Source: Pseudomonas sp. UBA5782 (GTDB lineage Bacteria > Pseudomonadota > Gammaproteobacteria > Pseudomonadales > Pseudomonadaceae). Taken from it: 6,115 nucleotides of DNA. Made by a program: the position numbers and the translations under genes. The notes beneath the pieces are model-generated. The model was given only the letters and a program-made list of their open reading frames with translations, had not been told where the DNA came from and made no database searches. The number at the start of each line of letters is the position of its first letter. The stretch's first letter is position 1. This document shows, one piece after another, positions 5,583 to 6,115 of this stretch. Where the stretch lies: positions 13,181-19,295 of the forward strand of contig DIEE01000255.1 of assembly GCA_002418465.1 (NCBI GenBank). Direction: 5' to 3'.

Positions 5583-6115
5583 ATGCAGATACTCGGACAG
5601 AACTACATCAACGGCGCGCGCAGCGCCCTGGGCAACGTGGTCGTGCACAGCATCGACGCCACCACCGGCGAGAAGCTGCCCTACGACTTCCACCAGGCCA
5701 CGCTCGGTGAAGTCGACGCCGCCGCGAAAGCCGCTGCAGCGGCCTATCCAGCCTACCGCACCCTGTCGTCGGCCAAGCGCGCCGACTTCCTCGACGCCAT
5801 CGCCGCCGAGATCGACGCATTGGGCGATGACTTCGTCGCCCTGGTCTGCCAGGAGACCGCGCTGCCGGCCGGGCGCATCCAGGGCGAGCGCGGCCGCACC
5901 AGCGGGCAGATGCGCCTGTTCGCCCAGGTGCTGCGGCGTGGCGATTTCTACGGCGCACGCATCGACCGCGCCTTGCCGGAGCGCCAGCCGCTGCCGCGCC
6001 CGGACCTGCGCCAGTACCGCATCGGCCTCGGCCCGGTCGCGGTGTTCGGCGCCTCGAATTTCCCGCTGGCGTTCTCCACCGCTGGCGGCGACACCGCCGC
6101 CGCGCTGGCCGCCGG
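5583..6115 (+). CDS. lhpG: 2-oxoglutarate semialdehyde dehydrogenase, 3'-truncated
   Basis: The first 177 full codons of an NAD(P)-dependent aldehyde dehydrogenase, cut by the window end. The start is set by GGGAG (5571-5575), 7 bases before the ATG, and by the family-typical opening MQILGQNYINGARS. PVAVFGASNFPLAFSTAGGD (151-170) is the conserved coenzyme-binding stretch, with Asn159 the oxyanion-hole residue. This FGASNFP form, with the adjoining AGGDTAAALAAG, is typical of 2,5-dioxovalerate (2-oxoglutarate semialdehyde) dehydrogenases of about 525 residues, so about two thirds of the protein, including the catalytic Cys and general-base Glu, lies beyond the window. The enzyme would oxidise the LhpC product to 2-oxoglutarate in the cytoplasm. 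A broader semialdehyde dehydrogenase is possible, but the neighbour fixes the likely substrate. An intrinsic terminator stands directly upstream. Confidence 0.92.
   Translation, partial: MQILGQNYINGARSALGNVVVHSIDATTGEKLPYDFHQATLGEVDAAAKAAAAAYPAYRTLSSAKRADFLDAIAAEIDALGDDFVALVCQETALPAGRIQGERGRTSGQMRLFAQVLRRGDFYGARIDRALPERQPLPRPDLRQYRIGLGPVAVFGASNFPLAFSTAGGDTAAALAA

Noticed and set aside
1..6115. CRISPR arrays, tRNA or rRNA genes, insertion sequences, phage or defence genes
   Set aside because: No spaced direct repeats, cloverleaf pattern, transposase or recombinase motifs were seen; the coding content is fully accounted for by the catabolic and transport genes.

Overview
This window is a high-GC stretch, coding on the + strand throughout. 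It carries part of a bacterial hydroxyproline catabolism and uptake locus. Codon usage, protein sequences and gene order match the lhp cluster of Pseudomonas. From memory, the order corresponds to PA1259 through PA1253 of P. aeruginosa, read in the direction of transcription. The host is therefore most likely P. aeruginosa or a close relative; no alignment was possible here. Both ends cut through genes: the 5' end lies inside an aconitase X (lhpI) gene and the 3' end lies inside an aldehyde dehydrogenase (lhpG) gene.

Region 1 (1-4212) is one tight operon segment. It holds the C-terminal part of LhpI (cis-3-hydroxy-L-proline dehydratase), two polar amino acid ABC permeases, their ATPase, and LhpH (proline racemase superfamily, trans-3-hydroxy-L-proline dehydratase/epimerase). 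Junctions are 8-base ATG/TGA overlaps (1120-1127 and 2439-2446) or gaps of 10 and 13 bases, so translation is probably coupled. The substrate-binding protein is not in the window and is presumably upstream.

Region 2 (4213-4575) is a 363-base non-coding gap that is less GC-rich towards its 3' end. It holds a nested imperfect inverted repeat (4283-4368), a small hairpin (4484-4500), and an AT-rich segment just before lhpC. That segment contains a perfect 10-base palindrome fitting the GntR/FadR-type operator pattern, and probably the lhpC promoter. Nothing else was recognised in it, apart from a doubtful 20-codon reading frame directly after lhpH.

Region 3 (4576-6115) holds LhpC (1-pyrroline-4-hydroxy-2-carboxylate deaminase, DapA/NAL superfamily), a strong intrinsic terminator (5509-5558), and the start of LhpG (2-oxoglutarate semialdehyde dehydrogenase).

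Together the genes import hydroxyproline isomers and dispose of them by two routes. The 3-hydroxyprolines are dehydrated by LhpI (cis) or LhpH (trans) to 1-pyrroline-2-carboxylate, which a reductase outside the window would turn into proline. The 4-hydroxyprolines are epimerised and oxidised by enzymes outside the window, then enter here at LhpC, which gives 2-oxoglutarate semialdehyde. LhpG oxidises that to 2-oxoglutarate for the TCA cycle. The system is of known type. The points worth a second look are the regulatory gap before lhpC, the terminator between lhpC and lhpG, the Ser/Cys active site of LhpH, and the altered EAA loops of both permeases.
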